DNA of 45,692 bases from Thiocapsa sp. (lineage in GTDB: Bacteria; Pseudomonadota; Gammaproteobacteria; Chromatiales; Chromatiaceae): positions 1-45,692 of the forward strand of contig NZ_JAJDNA010000017.1 in NCBI RefSeq assembly GCF_022340925.1, in the 5' to 3' direction. Below the pieces are notes generated by a model. It was not told where the DNA came from. It made no database searches and saw only the letters and a program-made list of their open reading frames with translations. The position numbers were made by a program, and so were the translations under genes. Shown in pieces: positions 26,748-35,081 of this stretch (position 1 is its first letter; each line of letters starts with the position of its first letter).

Positions 26748-28043
26748 ATGGCGAACCAAACCATCACCATCACCAACAACGTCACCGGTGAAAGCTTCGA
26801 ATTCCCGCTGCGTCTCGGCAGCATTGGACCTGCCGCCGCCGACATCTCGTCATTGTATAAAGAAGCCAGGATCTTCACCTATGACCCCGGCTTCATGTCG
26901 ACCGCGAGCTGCCACAGTGCGATCACCTATATCGACGGTGAGCAAGGGGTGCTTCTCTATCGTGGATACCCCATCGAGCAATTGGCAACCAAGGCGAGTT
27001 TTCTGGAGGTCACCTATCTGCTTCTGTACGGTGAGCTGCCGAATGAGAGTGAGCTCGTCAGCTTCGAGAAGCTGATCACGCGTCACACCATGATCAATGA
27101 GAATCTAAAAGATTTTCTTGACGGCTTCCATTACGATGCTCATCCCATGGCGATCCTGGTCGGCGTGGTCGGATCCCTTTCTGCATTCTATCACGACTCA
27201 CTGAGCGTCAATGACGCGGATCATCGCGAGATCTCGGCTCATCGTTTAATCGCGAAGCTTCCGACGATCGCCGCTGCGGCTTACAAGCACAACGTAGGCG
27301 AGCCGATCATGTATCCGCGCAATGACCTCCGGTACTGCGCAAACTTCTTGCATATGATGTTTGCAACACCCTGCGAAGACTATAAGCCGACGTTGATTGC
27401 GGAAAAGGCGATGAATCTTCTGTTCATTCTGCATGCAGACCATGAGCAGAATGCGAGCACGTCGACGGTTCGACTTGCCGGCAGCTCAGGGGCGAACCCC
27501 TTTGCCTGCGTGGCCGCCGGGATCGCTTCACTGTGGGGTCCGGCACATGGGGGCGCCAATGAGGCGGTCTTGGACATGCTCCAGGAAATCGGGGATGTGA
27601 ACAATGTCCAGAATTATATGGAGAAGGCGAAGGACAAAGACGACCCGTTTCGGCTGATGGGTTTCGGACACCGTGTCTATAAGAACTATGATCCGCGCGC
27701 GAAGATCATCCGGGAGGTTTGTCACCAGGTCCTCGATGAGCTAGCCGACAGTAACAATCCACTGTTCGAGTTGGCCATGAAGCTGGAAGAGATTGCGCTG
27801 AGCGATGAGTATTTCGTTGAGCGGAAGCTCTATCCGAACGTCGACTTTTATTCCGGGATCATCTACCAGGCTCTCGGCATCCCGCGCAACATGTTCACCG
27901 TCATGTTCGCCGTCGCTCGGACGGTCGGTTGGGTATCCCATTGGATGGAGATGATGTCGGATCCGAATAACCGCATCGGGCGACCACGCCAGATCTATCA
28001 CGGCCCGACACAACGCGATTATCTACCGATCTCACAACGGTAA
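26748..28043 (+). CDS. gltA: Citrate synthase
   Basis: GltA condenses oxaloacetate and acetyl-CoA to citrate. The 431-residue length and landmarks fit the hexameric, NADH-sensitive type of Gram-negative bacteria: [43 protein letters not shown] and [12 protein letters not shown] with active-site His residues, [14 protein letters not shown], and a final Asp/Arg region [18 protein letters not shown] (26736-26740) precedes the ATG. Base composition is unlike the neighbours: four 60-base lines I counted (from 27061, 27181, 27421, 27601) are about 50% G+C, against about 65-70% around it, with many AAT, GAT, TAT and AAG codons. This may indicate transfer or a different selective history. Confidence 0.97.
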   Translation: MANQTITITNNVTGESFEFPLRLGSIGPAAADISSLYKEARIFTYDPGFMSTASCHSAITYIDGEQGVLLYRGYPIEQLATKASFLEVTYLLLYGELPNESELVSFEKLITRHTMINENLKDFLDGFHYDAHPMAILVGVVGSLSAFYHDSLSVNDADHREISAHRLIAKLPTIAAAAYKHNVGEPIMYPRNDLRYCANFLHMMFATPCEDYKPTLIAEKAMNLLFILHADHEQNASTSTVRLAGSSGANPFACVAAGIASLWGPAHGGANEAVLDMLQEIGDVNNVQNYMEKAKDKDDPFRLMGFGHRVYKNYDPRAKIIREVCHQVLDELADSNNPLFELAMKLEEIALSDEYFVERKLYPNVDFYSGIIYQALGIPRNMFTVMFAVARTVGWVSHWMEMMSDPNNRIGRPRQIYHGPTQRDYLPISQR

Positions 28044-28065
28044 GGGGCAGGGGTCAAAACCGGGA

Positions 28066-28185
28066 AACGCTGAATACTGCAGCGTTGGCTGCAAGCGGTT
28101 CCCGGCTGGGCCACGGATGGCCGAGCATTGTCAGTCACAGAAGCGACTGAGAATGGAGCCCCCGAAGGCTGCCCCTGTTGGAAGC
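28066..28185 (+). repeat. Dispersed hairpin element, copy G (diverged)
   Basis: It has hairpin 1 AACGCTG/CAGCGTT (28066-28086), the GCGGTTCCCG word shared with copy C, then GGCCA/TGGCC, then CATTGTCAGTC/GACTGAGAATG (the counterpart of CATGGTCAGT/ACTGGCCATG in copy D), then a weak AGCC/GGCT stem. The final GGCCAATCA block is not recognisable. It starts 22 bases after the gltA stop. Confidence 0.6.
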
Positions 28186-28196
28186 AGAGCCGCGGA

Positions 28197-28213
28197 AAAG
28201 CCACGAGGGCTTT
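28197..28213. terminator. Bidirectional terminator between gltA and convergent gene
   Basis: AAAGCC and GGCTTT form a 6-bp stem around a 5-base loop, with A residues before and T residues after, so it can act on both strands. It overlaps the stop codon of the convergent minus-strand gene ending at 28212. Confidence 0.5.
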
Positions 28214-28859
28214 AATCGGCATCTCCCTTGGAGCAAGGGCCCATCATCTCATCTTGATCGGCGGACAGCAGGTGCTCGACCTCGACGCGATCGGCCCCGC
28301 GAAACGGACGATCAGTGATGGGATCCAGTGGAAGGTCGCGTAACGCGCGCGGCGGCAGGACGATCAGCTCAATCGGCAGGTCGCCGGCCAGGAAGTGGAA
28401 CGCGGGGTAGGGGCATCGTTGACCGCGACGATGGCGCAGGATGCGCTCGGCCTCTCGCCAGGGTATCTGTTGCTCGATCAGCGCAAAGATGACATCTTCG
28501 GCTCGATCCGCGAACAGCAGGAGCTCGATCCGGGTTTGCGGACTCAGGGCGCCGGTCAGCGCGCCGCCGACGAGACGCGGCGAGAAGGGGGCAAAACACT
28601 CCATCGCTTGCAGCGCCGCTGCCCTGAGGCGCCGCCGCTCCTCAGTGTCTGCGCGACCCAGGAACAGGCGGCGCTGCGTCAACACGGCAGCTTGGACCGC
28701 CTCATTGGTCGGCCAGTGCCGCCGATCTGGGGTGCCGACGCGTTCGGCCGCCTTGCGTCTGGCGCGATCGAAATCGGTCAAGCCTTGCTCGAGGATGATG
28801 CGGGCTGCTTCATAGGCGAGGCGGTCCCGCTGGGCGGCGATGCGTTCTCTCGTGGACAT
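28212..28859 (-). CDS. Conserved hypothetical protein
   Basis: From ATG 28859 (MSTRERIAAQRDRLAYEAAR) this 215-residue soluble protein resembles a family I recall in Pseudomonas and relatives that is found in databases under various loose names, and whose C-terminal half looks nucleotidyltransferase-like. Recognisable parts are ARRKAAERVG near the N terminus, a central FAPFSPRLVGGALTGAL, HLFADRAEDV-like LLLFADRAEDVIFALIEQ, PYPAFHFLAGDLPIELIVLP and the C-terminal LDPITDRPFRGAD. I cannot give it a function. It stands alone on the minus strand, convergent with gltA, with a shared terminator hairpin at its end and 517 bases before divergent pilM. Confidence 0.7.
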   Translation of the reverse strand: MSTRERIAAQRDRLAYEAARIILEQGLTDFDRARRKAAERVGTPDRRHWPTNEAVQAAVLTQRRLFLGRADTEERRRLRAAALQAMECFAPFSPRLVGGALTGALSPQTRIELLLFADRAEDVIFALIEQQIPWREAERILRHRRGQRCPYPAFHFLAGDLPIELIVLPPRALRDLPLDPITDRPFRGADRVEVEHLLSADQDEMMGPCSKGDAD

Positions 28860-29090
28860 GGAATACCTCTCAGGCCTGTTCCCAGGGCAACTCCTCGAGC
28901 CGTCGCAGCGAGTCGCGCGAGCGGGGCTCCAGGGAAGCGGGAGCAATCTGCCGCCATTCTCTGTCAACGCACACGTTGACTCATAGGCTATTCTTGCCGC
29001 CAATCCGCAAGGAAAACGAAAACGCGGTTTCCATTTTCTTTCATTTTCGGCCGCTTACGCGGCAAAAACGCGGGGCCTCCTGCGCCGAAC

Positions 29091-29200
29091 GCGAAGCGCT
29101 GAAGAACTCAGCGCTTCGCAAAGTGACAAGAGATGAAGGAGGAGCGAAACCGCGCGTTGCTGTTCCGCGCGGATTCCTAGCCGGGACGGCAGATAAATCT
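29091..29200 (+). repeat. Dispersed hairpin element, copy F
   Basis: Hairpin 1 is at its strongest here: a 12-bp perfect stem, GCGAAGCGCTGA (29091-29102) and TCAGCGCTTCGC (29108-29119), with a 5-base loop. Then come GATGAAGGAGGAGCGAAACC, GCGCGTTGCTGTTCCG, and GGATTCCTAGCCGGGACGGC, each aligning with the corresponding parts of copies A and C. The terminal CAATCA/CAGC word has decayed. Confidence 0.65.
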
Positions 29201-29225
29201 TTGTCCCCCGAGGCGGCATTTTATG

Positions 29226-29254
29226 CGCACATTCATCCCAGTCGTGTCTATAAT
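29226..29254 (+). promoter_or_regulatory. Putative sigma-70 promoter of pilM
   Basis: A perfect -10 box TATAAT lies at 29249-29254, in a GC-rich genome where it is uncommon. The best -35 at 17-base spacing is CGCACA (29226-29231), only three matches to consensus. It is 122 bases upstream of the pilM ATG. Confidence 0.4.
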
Positions 29255-29376
29255 AGGGCCAGTTGTCAGCTTCCCGAGATAGGTGTCTGTATCCGGGCGG
29301 TGAGCACCCGGCGCACTGTGGACAGTGCGGTTCCTGGTCCGAGCCGGCGCAACATGGATGGGAGTCAGCGAGCCTG

Positions 29377-30456
29377 ATGTTCGGCCTGAGCCTCAAGAAA
29401 AAACCCCTGATCGGGATCGACATTAGCTCGACCTCGATCAAGCTCATCGAGCTTTCCCAGCAGCCCGGCGGCGCAAGTCCGCATTTTCGGGTCGAGCATT
29501 CCGCCATTGAGCCTCTGCCGGCTGGTGCCGTGGTCGAGAAGAAGATCGCGGATGTCGAGCTGGTCGGGAAAGCCGTCCGTAAGGCCGTCGTGGGCAGCGG
29601 AACCCGGACAAAGGGCGCGGCGGTGGCGTTAGCCGGCTCTGCTGTGATCACCAAGGTCATCTCCATGTCGGAGGCGCTTGGTGACACCGAGATAGAGAAT
29701 CAGATCCAGCTTGATGCGGATCAGTACATTCCCTATCCGCTGGAGGAGGTCAACATCGACTTCCAGGTCTTAGGCCCGACGAAGGGTTCCCCGGCGATGG
29801 TGGACGTCCTCTTGGTTGCTTCGCGCCAAGAGAATGTGGACGATCGCGTCAGCGTCTTGGAGCAGGCCGACTTGACGCCCGTCGTCGTCGACGTCGAGGC
29901 GTATGCGATGGAAAACGCCTGCACGCTGGTTTTGGGCGCTGAGTCCGAGGTGCAGCCCGAGCCGACCCAAACGGTTGCCGTCGCCGACATCGGCGCCTCG
30001 ACAATGACGCTCCACGTGTTGCATCAGGGTCGGATCGTCTACACCAGGGAGCAGAATTTCGGCGGCCAGCAGCTCATGGACGAGGTTCAGCGCCGCTACG
30101 GCCTATCGAACGATGTCGCGGCCCGTAAGATTCTGGACGGCGAGGTCGCCGAAGGGTATCAGAACGACGTGCTTGGTCCCTTCAAAGAGGCATTGGCTCA
30201 GCAGATCGGCCGAGCGCTGCAGTTCTTCTACTCGGGAACCAGCTTCAACCGGGTGAGCCGGATTTTGCTGGCGGGTCGCCCCGCGAGTATACCGGAGATC
30301 GACCTCCTGGTAGCGGAGCGGCTCAGGCTCCCAACCCGAGTTGCCAATCCGTTTCATCAGATGTCCCTGTCGCGGGCGATCAAAGCTCAGGACCTCAAGC
30401 GCGAGGCCCCAGGCATGATGATCGCCGTCGGGCTGGCGCTGCGGGGTTTCGATTAG
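29377..30456 (+). CDS. pilM: Type IV pilus assembly ATPase-like PilM
   Basis: PilM is a cytosolic actin-like protein (FtsA fold) that binds the N terminus of PilN and links the inner-membrane alignment complex to the pilus motors. The 359-residue sequence shows the actin-fold landmarks IGIDISSTSIKLIEL, AVALAGSAVITKVI, LDADQYIPYPLEEV, VAVADIGASTMTL and ILLAGRPASIPEID. ATG 29377 begins MFGLSLKKKPLIGID, the usual PilM start; the longer in-frame region upstream is not conserved. It heads pilMNOPQ, and its TAG stop is followed directly by the pilN ATG with no gap. Confidence 0.96.
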   Translation: MFGLSLKKKPLIGIDISSTSIKLIELSQQPGGASPHFRVEHSAIEPLPAGAVVEKKIADVELVGKAVRKAVVGSGTRTKGAAVALAGSAVITKVISMSEALGDTEIENQIQLDADQYIPYPLEEVNIDFQVLGPTKGSPAMVDVLLVASRQENVDDRVSVLEQADLTPVVVDVEAYAMENACTLVLGAESEVQPEPTQTVAVADIGASTMTLHVLHQGRIVYTREQNFGGQQLMDEVQRRYGLSNDVAARKILDGEVAEGYQNDVLGPFKEALAQQIGRALQFFYSGTSFNRVSRILLAGRPASIPEIDLLVAERLRLPTRVANPFHQMSLSRAIKAQDLKREAPGMMIAVGLALRGFD

Positions 30457-31053
30457 ATGGCTCGCATCAACCTCTTGCCATGGCGTGAGGTGGCGCGTAA
30501 GCGGCGGCAGATGGAGCTTGCTGTCGCGGGCGTCGCCGCACTTGGCGTTACCCTGCTCGCCGCGGTCCTGGTCCATCTCCAGATCGAGGGCTGGATCGGA
30601 GATCAGCGGGCCCGCAACCAGCTGCTGGAGGCAGAGATCTCGCAATTAGACCGCAAGATAACGGAAATCAATGGCCTGGAGAAGACAAAAGCGGATCTGT
30701 TGTCGCGAATGGGGATCATCCAAGAGCTTCAGAAGAGCCGTCCCGAGATCGTGCGATTGTTCGACGAGCTCGTGGTGGGCATTCCCGCGGGCGTCTATCT
30801 GACGAAGCTCGATCAGGACGGACGCTCAGTCGTGGTCGAGGGTCGCGCACAATCGAACGCTCGGGTGTCGGCCTTCATGCGGAATGTCGAGGACTCGGAC
30901 TGGATCGGCAACCCGCGTCTGCTCCTGATTGAGAACAAAGACAAGACCGGGACCGGTCTGAGCCATTTCCGCCTCATGTTCGACCAGATCAGCCCTGGGG
31001 CGAGCGCGGAGGTGAGGCAATGGGGGGACGGCTCGAGGGATGAGGCCGGATAG
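30457..31053 (+). CDS. pilN: Type IV pilus inner-membrane protein PilN
   Basis: PilN is a bitopic inner-membrane protein whose short cytoplasmic start binds PilM and whose periplasmic part pairs with PilO. The 198-residue chain begins MARINLLPWREVARKRRQ, the conserved PilM-binding motif INLLPWRE. One membrane segment (about 22-45) and a coiled-coil region (about 50-90) follow, and then a ferredoxin-like periplasmic domain. In most Gammaproteobacteria pilO follows with a few bases' overlap, but here a 317-base gap filled by two repeat copies separates them. Confidence 0.95.
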   Translation: MARINLLPWREVARKRRQMELAVAGVAALGVTLLAAVLVHLQIEGWIGDQRARNQLLEAEISQLDRKITEINGLEKTKADLLSRMGIIQELQKSRPEIVRLFDELVVGIPAGVYLTKLDQDGRSVVVEGRAQSNARVSAFMRNVEDSDWIGNPRLLLIENKDKTGTGLSHFRLMFDQISPGASAEVRQWGDGSRDEAG

Positions 31054-31057
31054 CCTG

Positions 31058-31202
31058 AGTGCTGATTGGAGCCAGCGCTTGGCACGGCACAGGGATGTGC
31101 CGACATGGTCAGTGGGTTAGGCGACTGGCCATGCAGGAGTAGCGACGCCGCGTTGTGGTGTGCTGATTGTTCGCGAGGATGGCCAGAATAGTCGGCGTTC
31201 TC
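31058..31202 (+). repeat. Dispersed hairpin element, copy D
   Basis: It begins 4 bases after the pilN stop: GTGCTG/CAGCGC (31059-31078), then CGGCAC/GTGCCG, then CATGGTCAGT/ACTGGCCATG (one G-T pair), then AGGAGTAG, then ACGCC/GGTGT, then GTGCTGATT...GGATGGCCAGAATAGTCGGC. The word order is the same as in copy C, and all five hairpins are present. Confidence 0.75.
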
Positions 31203-31320
31203 TTCGTGCAGCTCGCGGTCCGAGAGGCCCGACTCTCGCGCCGCGTGGTTGGCAGGTGCCGGGACGCCTGAACATGGCGGGCGTTCCTGCGCCCCGGGTC
31301 AAGGCTGATGAACCAGCGTT
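31203..31320 (-). repeat. Dispersed hairpin element, copy D2 (inverted)
   Basis: Read on the minus strand from 31320: CGCTGGTTCATCAGC (hairpin 1), GGGCG/CGCCC, then GCCATGTTCAGGCGTCCCGG (identical start to copy E's CATGTTCAGGC), then CGAGAG/CTCTCG. The 3' block is lost or merged with the 3' end of copy D, which it meets tail to tail. It fills most of the rest of the pilN-pilO gap. Confidence 0.55.
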
Positions 31321-31370
31321 GACCGAAGGGACGTGCAAGCCTGGATGATGACTCGGTCAGGGAAGCCACG

Positions 31371-31982
31371 ATGAACCTAAGCGAGCTTAATCAACTCGAC
31401 CTCAACAATATCGGTGAGTGGCCGCTTGTCATCAAGGCGATCCTCATTGGAATCGTTTGCGTCGCAGCGGGGGGCGCAGTCTATTACTTCGACACGCAGG
31501 AGCAATTGGGGCGACTGGATCAGGCCAAGGCGATGGAACGCGATCTACGAAGGTCTTTCGAGACGAAGCAGCGCAAGGCGGCCAATCTCGAGGCATATCG
31601 ACAACAGGTCGAGGAGATGAAGGAGTCCTTCGGCGCGATGTTGCGCCAGCTCCCCAACCGAACGGAGGTGGCCTCCCTGCTCGTCGACGTGTCCCAGACC
31701 GGACTCGCTTCCGGGCTCGAGTTCGAGCTCTTTCAGCCGGGCAGCGAGCAGGTCAAGGACTTCTACGCGGAGCTGCCGATCCAGATCCGGGTCACCGGCG
31801 ACTATCACGAGTTCGGGCGCTTCATTAGCGGTCTGGCTTCAATGCCGCGGATCGTCACCGTCCACGATACCAAGATTGCGAGCACTGGGGGGGCGAAAGG
31901 CTCGAAAGCCTCTGCCGACGCAGAGCTGTCGCTTCAAGCCACGGTGAAGACGTATCGCTATCTGGATGAGGAAGGGCCATGA
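31371..31982 (+). CDS. pilO: Type IV pilus inner-membrane protein PilO
   Basis: PilO forms the periplasmic heterodimer with PilN that aligns the pilus machine beneath the secretin. The 203-residue protein begins MNLSELNQLDLNNIGEWP, the usual PilO start, with one membrane segment (about 22-41), a heptad-rich region (about 50-95) and a ferredoxin-like domain with SQTGLASGLEFELFQP, VTGDYHEFGRFISGLASMPR and a C-terminal beta strand. The start ATG 31371 follows AGGGAAG. It overlaps pilP by 4 bases (ATGA), so PilO and PilP are probably translationally coupled, unlike PilN and PilO here. Confidence 0.95.
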   Translation: MNLSELNQLDLNNIGEWPLVIKAILIGIVCVAAGGAVYYFDTQEQLGRLDQAKAMERDLRRSFETKQRKAANLEAYRQQVEEMKESFGAMLRQLPNRTEVASLLVDVSQTGLASGLEFELFQPGSEQVKDFYAELPIQIRVTGDYHEFGRFISGLASMPRIVTVHDTKIASTGGAKGSKASADAELSLQATVKTYRYLDEEGP

Positions 31983-32512
31983 AGAGTCGCCGAGGCCACG
32001 CAGCCGGGGCGCGATGGTGGATCATCTCGTTTGTCTCGGTCTTGTTGGGTTGTGACACGAGCGGGATGGGCGAGCTGCGGTCCTATATCGACGAGGTTAA
32101 GAGCCGTCCGTCTGCACCGATCGAGCCATTGCCCGAGATCGCGCCGATCGACAGCTTCGTTTTCGAGCCTGCGGGTCGACGTGATCCATTCGTCATGGAT
32201 ACCCAAAGCGCCGCGGCGGCCAATCAGGGCAACAGTCTAGCCCCGGATCGTACTCGCCCGAAAGAGGAGCTTGAGAGCTTCCCACTGGATTCCTTGCGCA
32301 TGGTCGGCACGCTGCAGCAGGAGGACGTCCGCTGGGCGCTCGTGCGTACCCGCGAAGGGATCGTGTACAGGGTCCGCGTCGGCAACTATCTCGGATTGAA
32401 CGATGGGCAGATCGTGGACATCAGTGACGACGCCATTCGAGTGACGGAGATCGTCTCGGACGCGCCCGGCGAATGGCGCGAGCGCCCGGCGACGCTCGCA
32501 CTGACCGAGTGA
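31979..32512 (+). CDS. pilP: Type IV pilus lipoprotein PilP
   Basis: PilP is an inner-membrane lipoprotein that joins PilNO to the N-terminal domains of the secretin PilQ. The 177-residue chain has a lipoprotein signal with a lipobox (VSVLLGC, Cys25), a long flexible stretch containing PIDSFVFEPAGRRDPF (the conserved region that contacts PilNO), and a C-terminal beta-sandwich (SLRMVGTLQQEDVRWALVRT, VYRVRVGNYLGLNDG). It is typical in length and order. pilQ follows after 19 bases. Confidence 0.95.
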   Translation: MKSRRGHAAGARWWIISFVSVLLGCDTSGMGELRSYIDEVKSRPSAPIEPLPEIAPIDSFVFEPAGRRDPFVMDTQSAAAANQGNSLAPDRTRPKEELESFPLDSLRMVGTLQQEDVRWALVRTREGIVYRVRVGNYLGLNDGQIVDISDDAIRVTEIVSDAPGEWRERPATLALTE

Positions 32513-32531
32513 CAGGCAGAGGAGTGCTGCG

Positions 32532-34856
32532 ATGAACAACCCGAGCCGACGGAGCCCGCGCAAGCGACGCGCGATCTCCCTGTGCGCGCGCTCGTGCGCC
32601 CTCGTGACAGGGATGCTGGTGTGTATGGAGATGGTCGGGGCGGCCGACCTCACGGATATCCAGTTCGCGGCGCAGCCGGGTAACGGCGTGGAGATCGAGC
32701 TCCAGTTCTCGGACCCGGTGGAGGCTCCGCGCGCCTTCGACACGGTCTCGCCGGCACGGATCGCCCTGGACTTCGAAGGTATCGGCAACCGATTGGAACG
32801 CAAGTCCATGCCGATCGGTGTGGGCTCGGTCCACAGTCTGGTTGCGGTCGAGGCGAGCGACCGGTCCCGCATCATCGTCAACCTCAACGATCCGGTCCCG
32901 TATCGCGTCACCACGGAGGGGAATCGGGTTCGGGTCAGCATCGACGGCCCGGGCCAGCCGGCCGAAGCCCCGCGCCCGGCGCCGGTGGCAGCGACCGGAC
33001 CCGCGCCGGCATCCGCTCCGCCGGCGCGCGCCGCGGCGGGACGCCGTGTCCCCGTTCCGGCACGTGCCTCCAGCGGCGGGCCGAGCGTTCGCGACATCGA
33101 TTTCCGCCGGGGCCCCGAGGGCGAAGGGCGGGTCCAGGTGAGGCTCCCGAGCGCCGGGACCCGGGTCACGGTCCGCGAGCAAGGCACTCAGGTGCTGGTC
33201 GACATCATCGACGCCTCCCTGCCGCAGCGACTGTTCCGCCGGCTCGACGTGGTCGACTTCGCCACGCCCGTGGTAGCCATCGAGTCCCGGCCCAAGGGAC
33301 CGAATGTCCAGGTCGCCGTCCAGACCGGCAGCGAGTTCGACTATATGGCCTACCAGACCGACGACCTTTTCACCCTGGAATTCCGGCCCCTGACGTCGGC
33401 GGAGAAGGAACGGCTCGCGCGTGAGCGAGTCACCTACGACGGCGAGCGGCTCTCGTTGAACTTTCAGGACATCGAGGTGCGCGCGGTCCTGCAGCTGCTC
33501 GCGGACTTCACCGACCTGAATCTGGTCGCGAGTGACTCGGTCGGCGGCAATATCACCCTGCGACTGAAGAACGTCCCCTGGGATCAGGCGCTGGACATCA
33601 TCCTCAAGACCAAGAATCTCACCAAGCGCCAGGATGGCAATGTCATCATGGTGGGTCCCTTCGACGAGATCGTGGGCCATGAAGAGCGTGTCTTGAGCGC
33701 CGATCAGCGGCTCGAGGAGCTCGCCCCGTTGCGCTCTGAGTTCATCCCGATCAAGTTTGCGAAGGCCTCGGAGATCGCCGCCTTCATCCGCGGCGCATCG
33801 AGTGTCACCTCGAGCATCAGCAGCGAGGGAGGCTTCGAATCGGTCGGCCGGGAATCAAGAAGCCACGGCCGGACGATCACCGCCGCCGGCAAGGATTCGG
33901 TCCTGACACCGGGACGCGGAAGCGTGACCTTCGATGAGCGGACCAACACCTTATTGGTGATGGACACCGCGGCAAAGCTCGATGAGATCCGAGAGATCGT
34001 CGGTCGACTGGACATCCCGGTCAGGCAGGTCATGATCGAGTCGCGGGTGGTCATCGCCAACAACGATTTTGCGCGGGATCTGGGCGTCCGCTTCGGGCTC
34101 TCCACGTCCATGGGTTCCCTGAACGAGAACGAGATGCTCATCGGGGGCGGCCTGCCAGGCAATCTGGATGATCTCGGCGGCTTCAATGCCGGTCCCTTCG
34201 GACTCAACACCGATGGCCAGCGGTTCAACTCGATCATCCTCAATCCCGCCGAAACCAATACGCCCTCTCTGCTCGTGAATCTCCCTGCGGCCGACCCTTC
34301 CGGCGCGGTGAACTTCCTGATTGGCAAGGTCGGGTCCTACCTGCTTCAACTCGAGCTGTCGGCGATGCAGCGCGAAGGGCGAGGCGAGGTGATCTCGAGC
34401 CCTCGGGTCATCACGTCGGATCAGAAGGAGGCGAAGATCGAGGTCGGCAAGAAGATCCCATATGAGACCGTCTCTCAGGACGGCACGAACGTCCAGTTCG
34501 AGAATGCCACCCTGAGCCTCAAGGTGACCCCCGCGATCACCCCGGACGATCGCATCATCATGGACCTGGTGGTCACCAAGGACGAGCCGGATTTCAGCCT
34601 CACCGCCGCCGACGGGACGCCGACCATCAATACCCGCGAGATCGACACGCGGGTGCTGGTCGACAATGGCGAGACGGTCGTCCTGGGTGGCGTCTACGAG
34701 CGCACGAAGAGCTACAACAAGGAGCAGGTCCCCTGGATCGGGGACGTGCCGGTCCTCGGCCGTCTGTTCAAGCAGGAGCTGCGCCAGGATATCAATTCGG
34801 AGCTCCTGATCTTCGTGACGCCGAAAATTCTCAAAGGCGACCTGGCGGGGCGTTAG
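32532..34856 (+). CDS. pilQ: Type IV pilus secretin PilQ
   Basis: PilQ forms the outer-membrane ring through which pili pass. The 774-residue precursor has a basic start and signal segment (about 20-37). Two AMIN domains (peptidoglycan-binding, about 38-140 and 190-290) are separated by a Pro/Ala-rich linker. An STN/N0 domain (NFQDIEVRAVLQLLADF), a NolW-type N1 domain (about 400-500) and the secretin domain follow, with GEVISSPRVITSDQKEAKIE, VDNGETVVLGGVY and the C-terminal VPVLGRLFKQ. GAGGAG precedes the ATG. Position and length are as in other Gammaproteobacteria. Confidence 0.96.
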   Translation: MNNPSRRSPRKRRAISLCARSCALVTGMLVCMEMVGAADLTDIQFAAQPGNGVEIELQFSDPVEAPRAFDTVSPARIALDFEGIGNRLERKSMPIGVGSVHSLVAVEASDRSRIIVNLNDPVPYRVTTEGNRVRVSIDGPGQPAEAPRPAPVAATGPAPASAPPARAAAGRRVPVPARASSGGPSVRDIDFRRGPEGEGRVQVRLPSAGTRVTVREQGTQVLVDIIDASLPQRLFRRLDVVDFATPVVAIESRPKGPNVQVAVQTGSEFDYMAYQTDDLFTLEFRPLTSAEKERLARERVTYDGERLSLNFQDIEVRAVLQLLADFTDLNLVASDSVGGNITLRLKNVPWDQALDIILKTKNLTKRQDGNVIMVGPFDEIVGHEERVLSADQRLEELAPLRSEFIPIKFAKASEIAAFIRGASSVTSSISSEGGFESVGRESRSHGRTITAAGKDSVLTPGRGSVTFDERTNTLLVMDTAAKLDEIREIVGRLDIPVRQVMIESRVVIANNDFARDLGVRFGLSTSMGSLNENEMLIGGGLPGNLDDLGGFNAGPFGLNTDGQRFNSIILNPAETNTPSLLVNLPAADPSGAVNFLIGKVGSYLLQLELSAMQREGRGEVISSPRVITSDQKEAKIEVGKKIPYETVSQDGTNVQFENATLSLKVTPAITPDDRIIMDLVVTKDEPDFSLTAADGTPTINTREIDTRVLVDNGETVVLGGVYERTKSYNKEQVPWIGDVPVLGRLFKQELRQDINSELLIFVTPKILKGDLAGR

Positions 34857-35081
34857 TCCGGTCCGTCGGAGACTGTGGGTCGCGCCCGGAGGGCCGGCCC
34901 TCCTAGATTGGGCTCGCCCCGCAAACCGAGCGGGCGTCTGCTCGACGCGCCCGTCATCCGCCCCGGAGCCGCGACCCCGCTCACCCCACCCCCACCCCCA
35001 CCCGTCGTCCCCGTCGGATCACCGCGCCCGGCAGGGCTTCCGCCCTTGCCCGCGAGCGGAAAATCTGGCATACCTTCCGAC

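Larger units (their letters stand above)
28860..29376. other. Intergenic region upstream of pilM
   Basis: This 517-base gap holds no convincing gene. It contains an A+T-richer block at 28985-29060 with a GGAAA/TTTCC hairpin that may be a decayed fragment of the dispersed element, then copy F (29091-29200), then a likely pilM promoter (29226-29254). Confidence 0.6.

Noticed and set aside
34875..35081. N-terminal extension of AroK from GTG 34875
   Set aside because: The extra 69 residues are Pro/Arg-rich and unlike any shikimate kinase; the conserved protein starts at ATG 35082.
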